From: Geobacteraceae bacterium
GTDB taxonomy: Bacteria; Desulfobacterota; Desulfuromonadia; Desulfuromonadales; Geopsychrobacteraceae
Assembly (NCBI GenBank): GCA_027064785.1
Contig: JAMOPE010000070.1
Location: forward strand, 1-18,359
Length of the DNA: 18,359 nucleotides
Direction of reading: 5' to 3'
This document shows positions 15,138 through 18,359 of this stretch, in pieces. Position 1 is the first letter of the stretch, and each line of letters starts with the position of its first letter. The notes beneath the pieces are model-generated. The model was not told the DNA's origin and searched no databases. It saw only the letters and a program-made list of their open reading frames with translations. Position numbers and translations under genes: made by a program.

Positions 15138-16151
15138 ATGATGAAATTTACCAATATGATAACAACTGTGGATACTCACACACAAGGTGAACCCACCAGA
15201 ATTGTTATGTCAGGAATAGGATCCATTCCTGGATCATGTATGATGGAAAAAAAACAGTGGATGTCCATCAATCGTGATCATCTCCGCCAGATGGTCATGC
15301 ATGAACCTCGGGGACATCAGGATATGTTTGGTGCTGTGCTCACTGAGCCCTGTAACTCCGAGGCCCATGCCGGGGTTATCTTTATGGATGGTGGCGGATA
15401 CCTTAATATGTGCGGTCATGGCTCCATGGGGGTGGTGACTGCACTTTTGGAAACCGGGATGGTAACAGTGAATCCGGGGCAGAATGAGGCATTGATTTGC
15501 TTGGACACCCCAGCAGGAATGATTCACAGCAAAGCAATTATCAATGAGCAGGGGCAGGTTCAACAAGTTACCATTCAAAACCAGCCCGCCTTTTGGGTCA
15601 CGAAGATTCAAGTAGACATCCCCCCGCTTAGAAATATTACTGTTAATATCGCCTATGGTGGCAATTATTTTGCTCTTGTCAATGTAGAGGATTTGAACTT
15701 GACGATTGAGCCATGCCACTTGGATGAACTTAAAAAACTTGGCATTGCCATTCGTGAAGCAGTGAATCAAAAAGTACATATCACCCATCCTGCTACAGGC
15801 CTCGCTGGTATTGTTGCATTGACAGAAATTTACCAAAATACGGAGCCGGCCAGAAATGTAGTGGTTTTTGGTGCCGGTCAGATTGATAGGTCCCCTTGCG
15901 GCACTGGCACTTCGGCCAAAATGGCGTTTCTGCATCATGGCAGACAATTAGCCGTAGACGAGATCTATCCGTATCAAAGTATTTTCGGAACAGAATTTAT
16001 TGGCAAAATCATTCAGGAAACCCGAATCGGTGACACCATGGGAATAATCCCGGAAATTACAGGAAACGCCTATATTACCGGGTTTCACCAATTTATTTCT
16101 GATCCAAATGATGCCTATCGGTATGGGTTTGAAACAGCCTCTCCATGCTAA
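15138..16151 (+). CDS. Proline racemase/hydroxyproline epimerase family protein
   Basis: Two adjacent ATGs (15138, 15141) follow AAGGA at 15127-15131. The 337-aa enzyme has both catalytic cysteines of the two-base racemase mechanism: Cys92 in NMCGHGSMG and Cys254 in [11 protein letters not shown]. Having both Cys argues against the trans-3-hydroxyproline dehydratase branch, which keeps only one and has Thr at the other. Length and Cys numbering are close to clostridial proline racemase. The CGHG form (rather than CGHN) is, from memory, more common in hydroxyproline 2-epimerases. Likely reaction: interconversion of L and D forms of proline, 4-hydroxyproline or a related cyclic imino acid, possibly pipecolate. 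It directly follows dctM, so it likely acts on the imported solute. A broken second family member lies at 17976. Confidence 0.87.
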   Translation: MMKFTNMITTVDTHTQGEPTRIVMSGIGSIPGSCMMEKKQWMSINRDHLRQMVMHEPRGHQDMFGAVLTEPCNSEAHAGVIFMDGGGYLNMCGHGSMGVVTALLETGMVTVNPGQNEALICLDTPAGMIHSKAIINEQGQVQQVTIQNQPAFWVTKIQVDIPPLRNITVNIAYGGNYFALVNVEDLNLTIEPCHLDELKKLGIAIREAVNQKVHITHPATGLAGIVALTEIYQNTEPARNVVVFGAGQIDRSPCGTGTSAKMAFLHHGRQLAVDEIYPYQSIFGTEFIGKIIQETRIGDTMGIIPEITGNAYITGFHQFISDPNDAYRYGFETASPC

Positions 16152-16188
16152 AAGATAATTTAATTGCTAAACGCTTAACTTAAGTATC

Positions 16189-16202
16189 AGCGTTATAACG
16201 CT
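16189..16202. repeat. 14-bp perfect palindrome with upstream half-site
   Basis: AGCGTTATAACGCT is self-complementary. An additional AACGCT at 16170-16175 can pair alternatively with AGCGTT at 16189-16194, so two mutually exclusive hairpins are possible. It lies 54 bp upstream of the Asp/Glu racemase start, with TATAAT at 16204-16209 right after it. It could be an operator over a -10 element or an attenuator-like structure. No -35 is evident. Confidence 0.4.
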
Positions 16203-16255
16203 TTATAATTGCTATCCAATTTTTATGAACAACTCAGATGAGAAGGAAGGTCAAG

Positions 16256-16987
16256 ATGATCTATCGTGTGGAAAAAGGTCAATACAGCGCAGGTCAAGCA
16301 ATCGGCATTCTCTTACTGGACGCAATGCTACCACTGGCACCGGGAGATGTCGCAAACGCAACGTCTTACCCCTTTCCGGTTATATATAAGACGGTTAAGT
16401 CTGCATCATCTCATCGTCTGATTTTCGAACGGGATCCGGAATTGGCTCAACCCTTTATTGACGCTGGGCTTGAACTGATTCAGCAGGGTGTCCGGGCAAT
16501 CACCAGCGATTGTGGTTTTATGGCTCTGTTCCAAGAGCAACTGGCCGAAGCCTTGCCGGTTCCAGTCATGCTGTCCAGCCTATTGCAGGTACCGTTTATT
16601 CACCGGATGTTGCGCAAAAATGAAAAGGTTGGAATATTAACCGCTCAGGGACAAAACCTCACTGCAAGACATTTTGAGGCTACTGGGATTGATGCGTCGA
16701 CGGTTGTGGTTTTGGGCATGGAGGAGACTGAGAACTTTTATGGTGCATTCATAACCGAAACCGGAGTTCTTGATACTGATATTGCCAGGGATGAGATTGT
16801 TGGACAGGCGAAAAAATTAGTCTCAAGTGATCCTTCTATCAAAGCAATCTTGCTCGAATGTTCCAATATGCCCCCTTATGCATATGCTGTACAGGAAGCA
16901 GTAGGACTGCCCGTTTTTGATTTTAACACGATGATTAACTATGTCTTTTCTGCCCTGGAGCAACGCCCTTATCAGGGATATGTATAA
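16256..16987 (+). CDS. Aspartate/glutamate racemase-family protein
   Basis: The start ATG 16256 follows AAGGAAGG at 16243-16250. An earlier in-frame ATG at 16238 adds only MRRKVK encoded by the ribosome site itself and is rejected. The 243-aa protein carries the two Cys of the Asp/Glu/hydantoin racemase superfamily: Cys86 in TSDCGFM and Cys202 in LLECSNMPPYA. Block GDVANATSYPFPV near residue 34 belongs to a subgroup seen beside transport and amino-acid catabolism genes. The superfamily performs cofactor-independent racemisation by two cysteines, but includes maleate isomerases and decarboxylases, so the substrate is open. It is followed 45 bp later by the DapB-like gene. Its place after a transporter and a proline racemase-type gene suggests use of D-amino acids. 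Confidence 0.8.
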   Translation: MIYRVEKGQYSAGQAIGILLLDAMLPLAPGDVANATSYPFPVIYKTVKSASSHRLIFERDPELAQPFIDAGLELIQQGVRAITSDCGFMALFQEQLAEALPVPVMLSSLLQVPFIHRMLRKNEKVGILTAQGQNLTARHFEATGIDASTVVVLGMEETENFYGAFITETGVLDTDIARDEIVGQAKKLVSSDPSIKAILLECSNMPPYAYAVQEAVGLPVFDFNTMINYVFSALEQRPYQGYV

Positions 16988-17032
16988 GCAACTCAGTTAT
17001 CCCTTCATCAATGTGGGGAGTGAAAGTTAGCC

Positions 17033-17833
17033 ATGAATATTAACGTATGTCTGGCAGGTGCCACTGGCTGGGCGGGATCCGCTTTGGCGCAAGGAATATA
17101 TTCAGCACCAGATTTGGAATTGGTCAGCGCAGTATCAAGGTCTCACGCTGGAAAACCACTTGGTTCTGTTATCGGCCAGGCAGACAATACGACCCTTCTC
17201 TCCGCAACAGTAGCTGAAGCGTTACTTACTCGTCCGGAGGTATTTATTGAGTACACCAAACCCGATGTAGCCAAGGCCAACATACTGCTGGCACTTCAAC
17301 AGGGTTGCCATGTTCTGGTGGGAACGTCCGGTTTGAGAGAGGACGACTATCAGGAAATCGATGAAGTCGCACAAGCAGTGGGCAAAGGGGTGCTGGCCTG
17401 TGGCAATTTCTCGCTTACCGCAGTACTTTTTCAAAAGTTTTCAGAAATGGCGGCTAAGCATATTCCCCATTGGGAGATAATTGATTACGCCAGCTCCACT
17501 AAAATTGACTCTCCGAGTGGGACAGCAAGGGAGCTGGCATATCGCCTCTCCAAAATCAGAGAATCCCAGCTTGATGTCCCTCATGATCAAAGTCAGGGTC
17601 CCGAAGGAATCCGCGGGGCCCGCCTCAATGGAACCCAGGTTCACGCAGTTCGCCTTCCAGGTTACGTGCTTTCGCTTGATGCGATCTTTGGTATGCCCGA
17701 CCAAAAGTTGGTAATAAGGCATGAAGCCGGAACAAGTGCTCTACCCTATGTGGATGGAGCACTGCTGGGAATAAGAAAAGTTACAAGCTTGGTCGGTTTA
17801 CATCGCGGCTTGTCCTCAGTCATGGACCTTTGA
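17033..17833 (+). CDS. DapB-like (dihydrodipicolinate reductase family) oxidoreductase
   Basis: The 266-aa protein has the DapB fold order. It starts with an NAD(P)-binding Rossmann start (VCLAGATGWAGSALA), then FIEYTKPDVAKANI, CHVLVGTSGL, ACGNFSLTAVLF and the substrate loop KIDSPSGTARELA, and ends GLHRGLSSVMDL. In lysine-biosynthetic DapB (E. coli HHRHKVDAPSGTA) two adjacent His precede the Lys. Here the equivalent positions are Ser154-Ser155, with Lys157 kept. This belongs to a DapB-like subgroup that is probably not the housekeeping lysine enzyme. It may reduce another cyclic imine, for example piperideine- or pyrroline-2-carboxylate, consistent with the neighbouring racemases, oxidase and ALDH7 gene (inference). 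A GGGGAG lies about 15 nt upstream of the ATG, somewhat distant for a ribosome site. Confidence 0.8.
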   Translation: MNINVCLAGATGWAGSALAQGIYSAPDLELVSAVSRSHAGKPLGSVIGQADNTTLLSATVAEALLTRPEVFIEYTKPDVAKANILLALQQGCHVLVGTSGLREDDYQEIDEVAQAVGKGVLACGNFSLTAVLFQKFSEMAAKHIPHWEIIDYASSTKIDSPSGTARELAYRLSKIRESQLDVPHDQSQGPEGIRGARLNGTQVHAVRLPGYVLSLDAIFGMPDQKLVIRHEAGTSALPYVDGALLGIRKVTSLVGLHRGLSSVMDL

Positions 17834-17834
17834 T

Positions 17835-17969
17835 ATGGAGAACTGCTCTTATCTGTTAAACACTTTCCCTTTGCTGCTCGTGTGTTTTCTCGTTGGGACA
17901 AATGTCGTCTGGTTGCCAAAACTCAGATACTCACTTGGAGCAGACCTGCTCCCCTTATCGACGAGGTGA
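17835..17969 (+). pseudogene. Possible remnant of a second dctM 3' end
   Basis: A 44-codon frame (ATG 17835, TGA 17967-17969) encodes a hydrophobic stretch, LLLVCFLVGTN, followed by VVWLPKL. This resembles the very end of the intact DctM of this window (FLTYCPDVVMWLPKM). It ends 6 bp before the broken racemase gene, close to the 9-bp gap between the intact dctM and racemase. The match is short and needs a gap, so it may instead be a small membrane peptide or chance. Confidence 0.35.
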
Positions 17970-17975
17970 GGGCTT

Positions 17976-18359
17976 ATGAATGTGAATCGTATCATCACGA
18001 CCATAGACACACATATAGCTGGCCAACCGACCCGGGTTGTTACCAGCGGACTGCCCTATATCCCGGGGAAAAGCATGCAGGAAAAAAAGGCATGGATGGT
18101 AAACAACGAGGAAGATCTGCGAAAAATGCTCAAGTTGATCGGTAGTCGAGTGAGTAAGCGCAACAGGTTATTCTTGATGCTCCGGCCGGAAAAATCCACG
18201 CTGCGGTCCGGCTGGAGGGAGGTCGGGCCGATTTGGTCGAAATCTATGAAGAAACCGACCCGCCACGCAATGTTGTGATTTTCGGCTCAGGACAGGCCGA
18301 TCGTTCGCCCTGCGGCACCGGTACAGGAGCTAAAATGGCGCTGCTCCATGTGCAGAACA
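17976..18359 (+). pseudogene. Broken proline racemase-family gene (internal deletions, frameshift)
   Basis: From ATG 17976 (GAGG at 17963-17966) about 49 residues match the family N-terminus: IITTIDTHIAGQPTRVVTSG and KSMQEKKAWM. The match then ends after LRKML. Homology resumes in another frame at 18167 with [19 protein letters not shown], which aligns with LDTPAGMIHSKAI in the intact copy. It then jumps to [20 protein letters not shown] and [18 protein letters not shown] at the window end. Two stretches are missing, including the one with the first catalytic Cys (MCGHG); only the second Cys block remains. The two frames differ (17976 in phase 0, 18167 in phase 2), so no active enzyme can be made. 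It continues beyond the window. It diverges from the intact gene at 15138, so it is a paralogue or decayed older copy. Confidence 0.8.

Noticed and set aside
15234..15947. Long open frame (237 codons) antisense to the proline racemase-family gene
   Set aside because: Shadow of a well-supported gene; composition is unlike a real protein and there is no start signal.

Overview
The window reads as chromosomal DNA of an anaerobic, respiring Gram-negative bacterium, most likely a deltaproteobacterial lineage (Desulfuromonadota or Desulfobacterota). This is inferred from a split-Soret/C_GCAxxG-type cytochrome next to a b-type membrane cytochrome, a DctB/DctD-like sigma-54 two-component system, candidate -24/-12 promoters and a TRAP transporter with amino-acid racemases. 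Base composition looks mid-40s % GC by eye. No rRNA, tRNA, CRISPR array or intact insertion sequence was seen.

Layout. (1) 1-3071: a metallophosphoesterase, cut by the window edge, translationally coupled to a fusion of an archaeo-eukaryotic primase domain (the type Pfam calls AEP-TOTE) with an SF2 helicase. This is an accessory nucleic-acid module, plausibly defence or repair. (2) 3083-3785: a 3' remnant of a ComM/YifB gene on the minus strand, then a regulatory stretch with a hairpin, a GCGG/CCGC palindrome and a strong sigma-54 promoter. (3) 3786-5472: a Tat-signal dihaem c-type cytochrome overlapping a four-helix cytochrome b, closed by a terminator. (4) 5705-8513: a DctB-like kinase and DctD-like sigma-54 activator with overlapping ends. 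(5) 8514-9018: a second, more decayed ComM/YifB 3' remnant and a second sigma-54 promoter. (6) 9019-11873: an FAD amine/amino-acid oxidase and an ALDH7 (antiquitin/AmaB-type) dehydrogenase, closed by a hairpin. (7) 12115-16151: TRAP transporter dctP, a 19-bp terminator-like hairpin, then dctQ, dctM and a proline racemase-family gene. (8) 16256-17833: an Asp/Glu racemase-family gene and a DapB-like reductase lacking the usual His-His. (9) 17835-18359: a second proline racemase-family gene broken by internal deletions and a frameshift, preceded by what may be the tail of a second dctM.

How the genes may work together. Regions 6-8 look like an uptake and catabolic island for a small cyclic or D-configured amino acid. 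The TRAP system would import it, racemases/epimerases set stereochemistry, the FAD enzyme oxidises it to an imine or semialdehyde, and the ALDH7 enzyme oxidises the semialdehyde. ALDH7 next to a DAO-family oxidase resembles the pipecolate/lysine route (AmaA-AmaB). The racemase plus oxidase plus ALDH also resembles hydroxyproline or proline catabolism. The DapB-like protein could be a cyclic-imine reductase. The DctBD pair sits between two genes with sigma-54 promoters, so it is the obvious candidate regulator of both the cytochrome operon and the oxidase-ALDH operon.
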